This document shows, piece after piece, positions 1 through 13,683 of a stretch of 64,000 bases of DNA. Origin of the DNA: Glycine soja (taxonomy: Eukaryota > Streptophyta > Magnoliopsida > Fabales > Fabaceae). Location: the NCBI RefSeq assembly GCF_004193775.1, contig NC_041002.1:8202817-8266816 (forward strand). Direction: 5' to 3'. Both the position numbers and the translations under genes were made by a program. A model generated the notes under the pieces. It was not told where the DNA came from. It was given only the letters and a program-made list of their open reading frames with translations, and ran no database searches. Positions within the stretch are counted from its first letter, which is position 1; each line of letters begins with the position of its first letter.

Positions 1-255
1 CAGATTTTCCCAGTTGTCAATGTTGAACTATAGTTGTTGGCCTTCAGCTGTCCATTTCTCTTATTTTCATAATGTCTCGCATGCATTCCACATTTACTTG
101 ACTATTTCTTAGTTGATCTTAATCGCCATTTTCTCATTAATTTATAACTCGATCAAGTCAATAATTGCCATTAACACCATGGAAAAAGACCAATTCAAGG
201 ACAAGTCTAATTCAGCGATTGCCAAAATAAACAGAAAATGTATCATAGATAAAAA

Positions 256-3200
256 ATGACAACCTCAGGCTCAGGCCCCTCCACAGCCAATTATGGACTC
301 TACTTCACAATCTAGGAATTATCACAGTAAGAAACTATACCAACCATTTTGCATGTAAAATACATTGCTTTCAATTAATTGATTCCATTTAACTTTGATT
401 TTTCTCTATCTATAAGCAATCAAAACTGATTCATCAGAGGATCTAAGTTCTGAATCAACACAAGGTACCATGCAAACAAACTCCTTTATTCCACATTTTT
501 TCATTCCTGAAATTTAATAACCATATGTAATTATAATCCATGCAGCATCTGATTTAAATTTTTCGCCTAGAAATGAACATTACCAATCTTCTGCCAACGA
601 CCCTCTAATTAACACTGAAGGTGAGAATTATAATTCTGAATCATTCACAACCATATCAGTTGACATATTTTTTTATCCATCTTATCAATTGTTACCATCA
701 TCTTTCCATATGTCATTAAACAATTTCAGGCTATTCTGATCTTGGTGACCAACTAATTCAGTGTAAACACTGTAATGCAAAAATGTGGTATAATGAAAGA
801 ACATCAAAGCATAAAAATAGTAGAAGCTCGAGATTCAGCTTATGTTGTAGAGACAACAAAGTTGAACTTCCATTACTACAAAATCTACCCTAGTATCTGC
901 ACCGACTTCTCTTTGATCCTAATTCAGCTGATGGTAGAAATTATCAACAAAATATACGCACATATAACATGATGTTTTCATTTACTTCTGCTGGTATTAA
1001 ACTAGACAAATCAATTAACCGTTCAAGAGGACCTCCTACAATTAGAATTAAGGGTCAACCATGTCACCGCATAGATAGTTTATTACCAATGTCTGGAAAA
1101 GAATCCAAATTTGCACAATTATATATCTTTGACACAGATAATGAAGTTAAAAATATAATTAATGCCATCAGGTACTAATTATTTCATTTCTATAATTATA
1201 AAAATCATACATTCATGACAAATATTGTTCCAGTTACATATCAGTTCTAAGATTACCTTTTTCAGCCAGCATGATGGAATTCAACCGCAAATTGTTTCAA
1301 GTTTAGCTGAAATGCTGGATAAACACAATGTGCATGCTAAAAGTTTTAGGATGGCTAGAGATAGATTGGCAAATAGTGATGTCGATAATGTCACATTAAG
1401 ATTGATATCTACTCGTGAAAAGGATGGTCGGACATACAATGTTCCAATTGTTTCAGAAGTTGCTGCACTTATTGTAGGTGATTTTAATCCCAACTCAAGA
1501 AGAGATATTATTCTTGAGACTCAAAATGGACAGTTACAGGAATACATGAATTTCACTCTAGCTATCTAGGCCTACAATTCCCTCTGCTTTTCCCTTATGG
1601 TAAAGATGGATATAGGCCTGACATACTTCACCGTGCAACACCAGGCAACAAAAAAAGAGAGAGAAATCGTCTCACTATGAGATAGTGGTTTGCTTATAGA
1701 CTTCAGTGTAGACGAAATGAAGCTCAAACTTTATTTCATTCTAGAAGACTATTTCAAAAATTCATTGTTGAAGCATATACCATGGTTGAATCGGAAAGAC
1801 TCAACTACATCAGGAACAACCAAAAGAAACTTAGAGTTGACAAGTATTGTTGCTTACAAAATTCACTGGATGCTGGGACAAGCCAAGGTTTAAATAAACG
1901 CAAGAGAGTAATTTTGCCTCCTACCTTTGTTGGCAGCCCCCGCTACATGGATCAGCTATACTTTGATGGTATGGCGATATGCAGCCATGTTGGTTTCCCA
2001 AATCTTTTTATCACTTTAACATGTAATCCAAATTGGCCAGAAATCCATAGATTACTTGCGCCATTGAATTTGAAACCAGCAGATAGACCAGACATTATCT
2101 CACGAGTTTTCAAGTTGAAATATGAAGAAATGCTTTCAGACCTAACAAAGAATCACCTACTTGGAAAAGCAGTGGCATGTAAGTTGATAACAACTTTTTG
2201 TGATAAACTTACAATTCAATTTATTACTTTTCACTTTTGCTCATTGATCGAGGCCGTACCCGAATCAAATAAACATGAAAATGCAGTAACTAGGAAGTGA
2301 TCCTAGGTCGTTTCCCAACGAGCAGTGACAAACCAAATGTTCATAATATACTTGCAGTAACAGTAACGATTGGGGGGGGGGGTTTGTTTGTTTTGTGATT
2401 AAAGAGCAGAACAAGTAAACTGGAATACGAAATTACTAATATTAAAAACGGGTTGTTTCCTTTGATTCAGAAGCCATTCTCTTATCCTGGGTTATGGAGA
2501 ATTCATCCCTAACAGTCAACCACTTAATCCAACCCTATTTCAATTTACTAAGCGAAAATCAACTTAGGGTTGTCAATACGTGATTAGGCACCACATACAC
2601 CAGTTAGCCCTTCGTCCATTAAGCATGAACGCAAGTTAGGCTCAGAGGCAATTAATCGAACACGAAGCGTGCACTGATTAATATTCACGAATTTGGGATA
2701 ACTGGTGAAGGGAAAACTGCCAGGGAACCACATTTCAAGCGAAACCTCAAAGAGAGTTGGGTTTCGTCCTCAAAAGGAAACAACACCAGAAAATCTAGCC
2801 TTCCATGGATTCAAACAGAAAACGCAAATGAAACATGAAGCAGAAACGTAAATGAACAAAAACGTAAATGAACAGAAATGTAGATGAAACAGAAACGTAA
2901 ATGAGAGTAGAAGAAGAAGTAAGAACGAAATTGTAATTAGGAACAGAAAACGTAAAATTGCATTACGTGAACAGTAGCATTAAGCAGAAAAATGAAAACC
3001 CTAAAACAAAAGCTCTGAATAATGAATAGCATAACAGAATGCCTTGCACGAATCCCAAGGCTGCTATTTAAAAAGAGTCACTCAAAGTCACTGGGCCCTA
3101 TTACAATACTCTGGCCCAAAACGAAATAAACACTGAACAACATAAAATAAAATTGCGAAATTTCCTAATTAGAAATTAACTAAGGTAAGCGCTGCTTAAT

Positions 3201-6200
3201 TTTCCCTCTTCAAGTCCATAACCAAAATCCGGATTAAGCCCAATGTTTCATTAATTCCTGAAATTAGATTAAAAACATCAAATTAGCTAAATGAACCCAA
3301 ATAATAAAACTGTCTGATTAATTGACAATTAAGACCAATCAGTAATTAAAATGGTGCAAAAAGGGTTTAGAAAATAGAAGAAAATGATGGCACATCACTC
3401 ATCCTATAACATAATTATTACATATTTATATGTCATTGTTTTCCTGCTAATACTATAATTCAACAATCACATATATGCATACAATAGAATTCCAAAAACG
3501 AGGACTTCCTCGTGTCCATTTATTGTTGTTTTTGCACCCAAACAATAAATATCCAACTTTAGACGAAATAGACCAGATTATATCAGCAGAGATACCTTCA
3601 AAGGAAGATGACCCATAACTCTATAGATTGGTGCAAAATCATATGGCTCATGGCCCATGTGGAATTATACGCTCTGAATCTCCATGTATGAAAGAAGGAA
3701 AGTGTAGCAGATTTTATCCTAAAACGTTCCAACCTCGCACCCTTTTAGATCCAAATGGTTATCCAATATATCATAAAAGAAATGATGGTCGTACAATTTC
3801 AAAGAATGGTGTTATCATTGATAATAGACACATCGTACCTTATAATCCAAAGTTACTGAAAAAATACCAAGCGCATGTCAATATTGAATGGTGCAATCAA
3901 AGTACTTCAATCAAATATTTATTCAAATACATAAACAAAGGGTATGACAGAGTCACTACTGTTATGCTTTATGATGACAATGATGAAATCCAGAATGCTA
4001 CCAACCAAAACGATGAGATTAAGAATATATAGACTGCAGGTACCATTAATTGAACATATGTAATTAATGTGCCCATTATTGTTTTACTAAATTAATGTTT
4101 ATGCTAGGTACATTTCTCCCTGTGAAGCTGCTTGGAGAATTTTTAGTTTTTCAATACATGCTAGGAAGCCTGTTGTTGAAAGATTATATTTCCATCTTCC
4201 AGGCCAACACAGTGTTCTTTATGAGGACCATGATGATATTGATGATGTCCTATCCAAGCCAAGCATTTCAGATTTCAAATTTTTAGCTTGGATGAACGCC
4301 AACAAATGTTTTTCAGAAGGAAGAAATCTGACTTATTCAGAATTCGTTTCAAAGTTTGTATATAATCAAAAGACTAGATCATGGCAACTTAGAAAGAAAG
4401 GATGCACTATTGGAAGGCTTATATGGGTCCCACCAATGACAAGAGAATTGTTTTATTTGAGGATGATGCTTACTGCTTGCAAAGGAGCAATTTCATTTGA
4501 GGATATTAGAACTGTTACAAATATTCAATACCCTACATATAGAGAAGCATGCTTTTCCATGGGGTTTTTACAAGATGATAGAGAATTCGTTGAAGTAATC
4601 AAAGAGGCAAAGGATTGGGGCACAACTAATTATTTGAGGAAATTATTTGTGTTGATGCTTTTAACAGGTGCCATCAATAAACCTGAAGAAGTTTGGAACC
4701 AAACATGGCATTGACTAGCTGATGACATTGCATATCATTATATCCAATCAACAATAAATACAGGTTAGTTTTGATTAATTCTTACATGCGATCCCATCAA
4801 CCATAATCATAATTTGACTGATAACGTCTAATGTGTTAGAATTACACATCGATGATAATCATCTGAGTAATTTGGCATTGCTAGAGATTGAACAATTGTT
4901 GCACGTAAATCAAAAATCACTTAAAGACTATCCTTCAATGCCATATCCTCAGGATGCTGATTGCACGTCCTATCTAGCCAATAGCCTGATATTAGCAGAA
5001 CTAAATTACAATAAGGATGATACCAGATCAGAATTTCAGCAACTTTTTTCATCCATGATAGGTGTCATACCTTTCAAATTTAAATTTAAATTGTTCTTCT
5101 TTTGCATCTAACATAAACTAATACATATTTATAGATGAAAAAACATCAATTTATAAACAAATCATTGAAGCCGTCAACAAAAATCAAGGTGGCATGTTTT
5201 TCCAATATGGATTTGGAGGTACAGGAAAAACCTTCATATGGAGAACATTGGCAACTTCATTGAGAGCAAACAATCAAATTGTTATTATAGTTGCTTCCAG
5301 TGGCATAGCTTCTCTATTGTTACCAGGCGGCAGGACTGCGCATTCAAAATTCAAAATACCTGTACCCATTTTTGAAGACTCAACATGCAACATTCATCAA
5401 GGAAGTGAATTAGCTGAATTGGTAAATCAAACAAGCCTAATTATTTGGGATGAAGCACCAATGGCTCACAAATTTTGTTTTGAAGCGCTTAACCAAAGTT
5501 TAAGAGATATAATTAAAACTAAACCCAACTCAAATAAAATATTTAGAGGTAAAGTCATCGTATTTGGTGGAGACTTTTGACAAATACTGCCAGTCATTCC
5601 AAGGGGAAGTCGCTCAGACATTGTCAATGCAACAATCAATTCCTCTTATTTATGGGATTCCTGTCAGCTCTTAAGACTGACAAAAAACATGAGTTTGTAG
5701 AACAATGAACAATCACCAAATGAACAAGAAATTGCCGCATTTGCTAAGTGGATCCTTGACATTGGAGATGGAATTATTGGACATGAAAATGATGGCTATT
5801 CCACAATTGAAATCCCTGAGGACCTGTTGATAACTCAATATGATGATTCAATCCATGCCATAGTTGACTCAACATTCCCAGATTTAACACAGCATCACAA
5901 CGATGGTCAGTACTTCAACAGTAGGGCAATATTAGCTTCAACCAACGAAACAGTCGAACAGGTCAATGATTATATACTATCATTAATCCCAGGTAATCAT
6001 AGAATCACTAATCCAATTCATATTACATCTATCTAAATTAACTGTGCTTAATTACCAATTTTTTAATATTATTATCTACTTTATGTTTCCTCTGTTTTGG
6101 AGAGATCTTTAACTTTACAACTGCCATACTAACTATAGAAATTATCATAGGTGAGTACATGGAATACCTAAGTTCTGACTCTATAGACAAATCAAAAACT

Positions 6201-6740
6201 AGTGAAAGCTGTCATTTTCAAACAATAACTATTGAATTCCTCAATTCATTGATGATATCTGGTCTGCCAAATCAGTTTATCAAGCTTAAAATAAGAACTT
6301 TTATAATGCTTTTAAGGAACTTAGATCAGACTCAAGGCCTGTGTAATGGCACTAGATTAATAACTACAAGATTGGCAAAGCATGTAATTACGGCTGAAAT
6401 CATTTCTGGCAAAAATTCAGGTCATATGGTTTACAACCCAAGAATGTTCATGTCCCCTTCACAATCACCATGGCCTTTTAAACTTTTAAGGAGGCAATTT
6501 CCAATCATGTTGTCTTATGCAATGACAATTAACAAATCTTAGGTACAGTCACTGTCCACAATCGGACTTTATTTGCCAAAACAAGTTTTTAGCCATGATC
6601 AATTATATGTTGCATTATCAAGGGTCAAAACAAAGAAAGGTTTAAAAATTTTGATCCATGATAAAGAACAGAAAAATATGACTTCTACCACCAATGTAGT
6701 TTTCAAAGAAGTCTTCAATAATCTAGGAAGGTTAATATAA
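256..6740 (+). pseudogene. Helitron Rep/helicase (RepHel) gene, broken
   Basis: This is the remnant of the protein that nicks, unwinds and copies a Helitron by rolling-circle replication. Readable pieces in order: an N-terminal Cys-rich region (about 750-1170, CxxC then CC); the Rep region (1266-2170, continuing 3478-4030); the HUH site, where the first His is now Arg (CGT at 3511) and the second His is kept at 3517; the KYLxKY two-tyrosine motif near 3913-3939; then an SF1 helicase with Walker A GFGGTGKT (5209-5232), Walker B DEAP (5449-5460) and a C-terminal ALSRVK motif near 6620. Small exons with GT-AG borders lie upstream; an ATG at 256 is the first plausible start. Nonsense codons are at about 1684, 3616, 5578, 5698 and 6540, plus frame changes. 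The intron starting near 2170 was enlarged by a solo LTR. It cannot make an active transposase. Confidence 0.88.
2245..3397. mobile_element. Solo LTR (1153 bp) inside a Helitron intron
   Basis: The insert begins TGAT and ends ATCA, giving the TG...CA ends of an LTR with a 4-bp inverted repeat. It is flanked by an exact 5-bp target duplication CTCAT (2240-2244 and 3398-3402). Removing it leaves a normal intron between the exon ending near 2170 and the exon starting near 3478. There is no internal domain or second LTR, so it is a solo LTR left by LTR-LTR recombination. It holds a GGAAGTGATCCTAGG motif near its start (about 2294) and a run of Gs at 2371-2381. The retrotransposon family is not recognised. 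Confidence 0.85.
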
Positions 6741-8960
6741 TTTCTCCTCTAACCCAATTCTTAGTTTTTATTCCTAATACTGCTTTATTTAACAATCACT
6801 AAAAATACGCTCTCATATGCAGCTAAATACAAGATCATATCATCCACCACCAAATATTCTATTATAAGGTAAATAATATCATCTTCTACATTAAAATCTT
6901 TCTATTGCAATTTATACTTCTGAATTCAATTTATAAATTGCATCTATTTTGCTTGATTGTAAATTTATTATTATTACTATTATCACTATTATTAATTTAT
7001 TGTTATCATTATGTCTACTGTACAAAATATCATCTTATGAAAGTATATATTTAGAACATGTATAATTGTTTTGCTGAGACCATTAATATTGAATATATCT
7101 TCTTCCAAATACATAATTACAATGTTTTTTTCTGATAAATTTTTCCCCCTGCATTTTTATATTTATCAATATTATTTATGACATTTAGTAACAAAAAAAA
7201 ACACTTGAACTGCCTACAAAACCAGAGATACATTCATGATGATTCAGATCACTCTCCATGTCCAATCTTCTAAACCAACATTCAATGCTCTACAATTCCC
7301 AATTTCATTTATGTGCCACTAGCTACATGTTTTCAACAACCACTACATTAGTCCCACGGTTCTTCTCCGACCATCCATTTCTCCTCCATTTCCAAAAAAA
7401 CCAATACTCAGACCACTGCGACCATGAGTTCAGACTCATCCTCCACTTCAACCGGGACAACGATGAGCTCAGACTCATCATCTGTTTTAAGCAAGGCAAG
7501 TCTCAAATTATTTAGAATATATATTAAAATTATGTTAACTATATTTGACTTTGTTTTGTTTAAATTTTAACTGTAACCATGGCACTGTGATGAAACTCAC
7601 CATCCAGATTTCCAAAGTTGTGCCTTTCTTTTTTCACTACATACTTAGGTTTTCATTTTGTCCTGCTATTCTGTTCTATACATCAAACCAAAACTTTTTA
7701 ATTAGTCAATCTTTTCAATACATGCACCGATCCATTTTGGCTGATTGATATTATCAATTTTGAGTTTAGAATTAAACAACAAACAACATATGAATAAGCA
7801 CTAAAAATTTAGTTTTGTCATCCTTTGACTGCCAAACAACAAATAGGGAATTATTTTTCCTGTCTTTTCTGTTTATTGATATTAATCTGCAATGTAGTAC
7901 TATAAAATTGATTCTAATAGTAATTAGATAGAATATACACCTACAAGAATGCCCAATATGAAATCCATATTCCATTATTTTTCTACAATTTATTAATAAC
8001 TGATGTTCAAGAACTGATATAACCATATATAAATTAATCGTAGTATGCAACAATTGATACAATACTTCATCACTCTATCAATAACAGGATAGTGTATTAG
8101 TTGGCTACCATGAGTTTTGTTAGACAACAACATAATTGTTCCTACTCTATATCATCATATGAGAATATCAGACATACTGCAACAAATTTCAATATTGTTG
8201 CCCTGTCCCAAACCAAAACAATCCTAAACCTTTGCCATAACTTTTCTATTCTGATTTTTAAACCTGCATTCCAACCCAATCCCACCTCACTTCTCAATCT
8301 TTAATTGCATAATACACTTTATAAAACCTGCTAACTTAACCATGACTATCACTCTCAACATTAATTATAGAATACACTTCATTCCACCATACACTCATTG
8401 ATTTTATTATGTTGTTGTCATTGTCCACATACTTTAAAATATTATCTTTCATTACCATATTTTATCTTATTTTTTCCATGCTATCTAACTGCAGATTCAA
8501 TATCCAATCAACAAAAAACCATTAATCATGCAGTTCACAACACCATTCCACAATGATAAGGTAATCTTATATGTCCACTCTTTGCTTTTTTTTTTTTTGT
8601 TCTTTCATTGCTACAGTTTCATTTTCTTTTGTTACTATGTCTTTTTGCAGAACACAGGAAAGATTTAGCAATTTATGAATCTGTTACCATTAACTTCTTG
8701 GCTTGTGACAACAAATCCATATTCGACCTTCATTTTTCTCCCTCACTAGAACACTAGACCTGCGGAAGACCATGGCCGATCTCAAGAGAACATATTTGGA
8801 CAATTAAAATCACCCAATCAATGCTTGCTGCACCCCAGCCGCTGGTAACCATCAAAAGTTGTTCTTTGTTCCTTATACAAATTGTTGTTTATGTATAACA
8901 CTTTTTTTCGCATTGCAAAGGCTCCCAAATTGTGCCATTACACATGTTAATGCCTGCTGC
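6741..8960. other. Helitron 3' non-coding tail
   Basis: AT-rich sequence between the helicase C-terminus and the right part of the element. I see no convincing gene. Short open frames here have no recognisable motifs. Confidence 0.5.
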
Positions 8961-8968
8961 CAACACAT

Positions 8969-9041
8969 GACGATACTTAGAAAATTTGGACCTCCACTGC
9001 AGTGGAATGTTCTCCTCCTTGACGATACTTAGAAAATTTGG
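8969..9041 (+). repeat. 21-bp direct repeat inside the Helitron tail
   Basis: An exact 21-bp string occurs at 8969-8989 and again at 9021-9041, 31 bp apart. It lies immediately upstream of the B3-like coding fragment and may be a local duplication of it. Confidence 0.7.
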
Positions 9042-9063
9042 CCATAGATACGTAGTACAACCA

Positions 9064-9192
9064 TGGTATGAATTCCTTGCCAACAATAATTTCTCTCACG
9101 GTGATGAGGTCTCTTTCTATTATAGGCGTGATAAAATATGAGAAATTATCATCCGACACAGGAAAAACTGGAATGATAGTGACACTGAATAA
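9064..9192 (+). pseudogene. Possible captured fragment of a B3-type DNA-binding protein gene
   Basis: A 43-codon stretch reads W-Y-E-F-L, then HGDEVSFYYRR, then EIIIRHRKNWNDSD and a terminal stop. The spacing and chemistry (aromatic-rich strand after GDEV, then W-(N/D)-DSD at the end) resemble the C-terminal half of the B3 domain proteins common in legumes. One TGA interrupts it where Trp would be expected (about 9139). It lies within 220 bp of the Helitron 3' end, a usual place for captured host fragments. Family assignment is recognition only and not certain. Confidence 0.35.
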
Positions 9193-9376
9193 ATTTAGAA
9201 TGTTAAACTACTACTTCACTTTATGATGGTCATGTTTATATTTCTTACTTTTTAAAACAATTTATCTACTATGTAAATATATTATCAATCTTTAATCTAT
9301 TTTAATTTGTACATTAGTTTTCATTTTATTCCTACTTTACAAATCAAATAAACATACATGCGAAAATTTTTACAAA

Positions 9377-9408
9377 CAACCCGTGCGTATGCACGGGTTG
9401 CAAACTAG
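9377..9408 (+). terminator. Helitron 3' terminal hairpin and CTAG end
   Basis: Arms CAACCCGTGC (9377-9386) and GCACGGGTTG (9391-9400) are perfect complements around the loop GTAT. Then come CAAA and CTAG (9405-9408), with T at 9409. In this family the hairpin marks where rolling-circle transfer stops. Confidence 0.9.
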
Positions 9409-9409
9409 T

Positions 9410-12400
9410 TATTATAAAAAAGGATGATGACCAAAATCAATTAATCCTAGTATGCTTATTCGTGCAATACACAAACATAAATGAATTAGTGTAATATAAA
9501 CCGAACATATAATAATTTAAAAGTTATAATTTTTTATACTTTCAAATTAAAAAAATGAAGGATGTTTTAATATAAAAGAAATATATATATTATTCACATA
9601 TAAATTATATACATTAAATTTAAATATAAATATATAAAAATCTCTTCAAATAAAAAACTAATAATTATATAAAAAAATCACACAAATGGATTTGTCTTAA
9701 TATGAATACTCATATGATAAATGAATATAAATATAAATTAGAAAAACATAAATAAAATATATAATACTTTAAAAGTATAATTTTATTCTTTCAAATTAAA
9801 AAAAGGATGTTTTGATGATAAAAAATAAAAAAATTAAACCTCATTTTATATTTGAAGGTAATGTAATTTGTTATTTTTAATTTTTCTCTCTGTACTTTCA
9901 TAAAATATATTCAACTCCATTTCTTATATTTTTCAAACTTTCATGTAAAATAAACATTCAACAAATTATTTAAATCAAGAAAGAGACAACCCTAAAAAAA
10001 CACATTCAAATTAAAATTATTATAATTAAAAAATATTCTCATCATACTAGTTTAAACAATAATATAACTACAGACATATAAAAATTGGTGCTATTGCGGC
10101 TACACCTCCCGATTTGTCAGGTATATTATGAAGAATGGCATGGATCGGTTGGAAATACCATTCCGGCACAATATGAGACGGGGTGGGTGGGCATTGGATT
10201 AACAGGTATATAATTGTCAGGATGGCCCAAAACATAAACTGTTTATCCCGTGAACTAAGTTTATTTATTTGTTTTTTATGAAATTAAATATATATTAATC
10301 ATGTAAAATAAACTTTAATTTTGATTGAAAAGAGTGTTTAGTAAAAAAATTTATCCCTGGATTTAGAGTATACTTTTCTTCATATTTATATGATAAGTTA
10401 AGTTTAAATTTATTTACATACTTTCATGAAAATATTCATCTTCATTTATTTTATTTTTTTTATCAAATCGAACTTAAATAATATATTAGAGAATTAAAAG
10501 ATTAATTTAATCTTAAAAGTATTAGAGTAAATAAAATCGATAGCAAGGTTCTCCTGTTGGTCAAACACATTTATTGCTAAATTAAAAGAATTGAATGAGA
10601 AAATGAAGTAAACTTATTAATTAACAATGAAGGTTATTTCATATTAAAAACAACTGAATATAAATAGTATATTTATTATATTTCTAGTTTTTAGGCATAA
10701 TCTTTAATTATGTGCTAAAAAAAAATTAATTCTGAAATGTGAGCAAGTAAAAATATGTTATGAAAAAGTAAAAAAACAAGTAAATTTCTTTGCCCGATAG
10801 AATTAGAATTGATTAATTTTAATAAAAATAATAAAGAATGAAATTGATTAAAAATAAACTTAATGAATATAGCTCAATTGCTAACACAAATTGTGTTTAA
10901 GGAGATAACATATGTTTAATTTTTATAAAATATTTTTTTTTTAATCAGACGTTTTAAGTGTAACTAAGTTTTAAATTAAGAAATAATTTCATTGTTAATA
11001 TAAAGAATTGAAGCTGGTAGGAATATCTCAAAATTTATCAAAAGTCCTAATTATGATGATTAAAAAAATTAATAAAAAATACTAAAATACATTTTTATCC
11101 TTCTATTTTAATATTGAAGACATTTGATTTTTATTTTAAAAAATTATCAATTTTAGTCCATGAGTCAATTGCGGATGTTGACTCTAAGTTCCGTTAACTT
11201 TAACCAACATCACACACTTAATCAGCCACATGGCATGCTTTTAGGAAGTAAATATGCACTTTAATACATTTGTTAACATCACACACTTAATTGTAGACCT
11301 TGACTCTATGCTCCACTTGAATGATAAAATAATAATAAATGTATTAAAGTAAATGAAATCAATAAAAAAAGTTCTTTTTTGATAAAACAAATTTATTAGT
11401 AAATTAAAACAATTAGCACGAGAAAATGAAGTATACTTTTTAAGTATTTTATACATTTAGAAGAGACGAGCGCCTTGCGTTAAATTCGTTGAATATAGAG
11501 TAGAAATAGGTAGTTACAATAGTTTTTTATTGGAAAGAGAGAGATTATAGGAGTAAATTTGTTAAAATAAATAAGATGTTAGTGTTTTCAAGAAATCATA
11601 ATTAATATGTATGTTAAAATTACTTGATAGTGGATATTTAATAGGCCTTAACCTGTGCAAAGTTGTAGGATAGAAAAATCCTTTTAAAAATTATGATATA
11701 ATGAATAAATATTCAAATTCAAAAAATTAAAAGGCCAATAATGAAGGTTATATTCATATTAAAATATTTTAGAAAATAAAACAAATAATATATTGATTAT
11801 ATTTCTAATGTTTGAGTCATAGTCTTTACTTTTGGAATATGAACAATTAAAAATATATTATGAAAAACAAAAAATAAATTTCTTTATTTGAATGATAAAA
11901 TAATAATAAATAAAAATAAAAATAAATGTTTTAGGAAAGGAAATTCATATTTTTTTTAAAAATGAAATCCATAAAAAGGTTATATTGTTAGGTTTAAAGC
12001 ATACTCTTTATTTTTGGAATATCAAAATTTATTATGAAAAGATAAAAAAAACAAGATATTTCTTTATTAGATGGAATTATAATTATGATTCAAAAGATGG
12101 AATTATAATTTATTAATTTGACAGAAATAAATGTAAATAGAAATAATTTTTTAAGAAAGAAATAAATTTATTAGAGTGAACGAGATTGAAAAAGGTTCTC
12201 TTTTTGGTCAAACAAATTTATTGCTAAATTAAAACAGTGACGAAATTAATGCATTAGTAAATGAAATTGATATTGGTCAAATAAATTCATTGATAAATTG
12301 AAACAATTGAAAATAAAAAAATGAAATAAAAATGATCTAAAAAAAAAGTTATACCTGTAGTAATTTGGTATCAAAGATTTCTTTTTTGTGAATTGATATG

Positions 12401-13066
12401 AAATATCTTGAAAATATTTTTAAAAAAGTTCTTTAATGCATTACTTAATTAAATGATTATCTTTAAAACGATTATATAAAAAATTAATGTAATAATTATT
12501 TTAAAACTATTAATAACAAAAATCCAAATTAATCTTTAATAAATTTATGTTAGATGATTGAGTTCCTCAAACATGTTAATAAGGATTTGATTTGATTTCC
12601 CATTTGTGTGTACAAAGAAAAAAAAATGATTGCGAGAGACAAATTCCACCACATAATGATCTTTATGTCTTAGGATTGATATTATGACTTTCGACTATGA
12701 TGTTCCAAGAAAAAAAATACACATTTCTCTATTAGACTTGATACATTTATTTCTATTTACATATATATTAAAAGAAAGTGAAAGAGGAAACAAAAATTTA
12801 AATTAAAAGAAAATAACAAATTCAAATTTTATTTTTGAAAGTTTTCTTTTTGTTTTCCCTTTTCTCTAACAAATACAAGAACATATACATTTAAAATGTT
12901 AAAAAATACCATTATATCATTATAAATTATCATATATTATATATAATAAATTTGTTCAAATTTTGCTTATCAAGTATGTATTCAATATGGCTGAGACATT
13001 GAATTAATAAGTGAGAGGATGAATCGGTGAACTACTATTAATCCAGTTGACCTGATATATAGATAA

Positions 13067-13131
<65 letters not shown>

Positions 13132-13560
13132 CTAACAAATTATGATTAATTCATATTTTTATACTCCAAATAAAATTCATCATCATAATCAAAACTATAA
13201 AATATTATTTAATTATTGTTAATATGGTCTAATTCAGTTGGTTGAATAAAAAATATGAATTTTTGTAAATCTTCTAGTAGTATCTTCGATTTCTACCGAT
13301 AAAAATTATATTATATAATCATTTATTATTATAAATTATTTTGTAAATATTATCATTGAATTATAAAAAAACTCATTTTTTAAAATTAAATACAAAAATT
13401 ATTTAAATAAATATTAAATGATATCATAATGAATATGACAATAATAAATTATTATCAAGATAAAAAAATAATATTATATGTTATTCGATAATTAAAATTA
13501 TTTAATATGTTATTAGAATTTAAGAAAAAACTTATTAATCCACTCAAATTGGGATCATTG
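9410..13560. other. AT-rich intergenic DNA
   Basis: No gene found in about 4.1 kb. The DNA is rich in A/T homopolymer runs. A phrase with ACATCACACACTTAAT is repeated at about 11209 and 11277, which suggests an old repeat. A short more GC-rich patch sits at 10080-10250 without a recognisable function. Confidence 0.6.
13072..13127. repeat. (TA)n microsatellite
   Basis: About 28 uninterrupted TA dinucleotides. It is self-complementary and likely to be length-polymorphic. Confidence 0.97.
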
Positions 13561-13591
13561 GATTCATTGAACCGTGTGCGGTTTTTATAAC

Positions 13592-13683
13592 CACGTGGAC
13601 AATTATTTTTTATTAAGTGACAATGAATAAAAATTAAACTCAGACTGATTTCTCTCTCTTTACAATTTTTAAGAAACCACGTG
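13592..13683. promoter_or_regulatory. Two distal G-box (CACGTG) motifs
   Basis: CACGTG occurs at 13592-13597 (as CCACGTGGAC) and 13678-13683 (as CCACGTGTCT), about 1.3 kb before the AFP start codon. Both have ABRE-like context. Being about 700 bp from the TATA box, their role is less sure than that of the proximal cluster. Confidence 0.5.

Larger units (their letters stand above)
1..9408 (+). mobile_element. Helitron rolling-circle transposon, left end outside window
   Basis: The right terminus is diagnostic. A perfect 10-bp stem with a 4-nt loop (9377-9400) is followed after four bases by CTAG (9405-9408), and the next base is T (9409). Plant Helitrons end in a hairpin followed by CTRR and insert between A and T. 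Between the window start and about 6740 lies a decayed Rep/helicase gene, the hallmark of autonomous Helitrons. From 6740 to 9376 there is a non-coding tail with at least one host-like coding fragment (9064-9192). I see no TC-type 5' terminus, so the left end is probably outside the window. The element is old: its gene has several stop codons and it has been hit by an LTR retrotransposon. Confidence 0.85.

Noticed and set aside
2371..2381. Run of Gs as a possible G-quadruplex
   Set aside because: A single homopolymer in a solo LTR; similar run at 42172. No spaced G-tracts.
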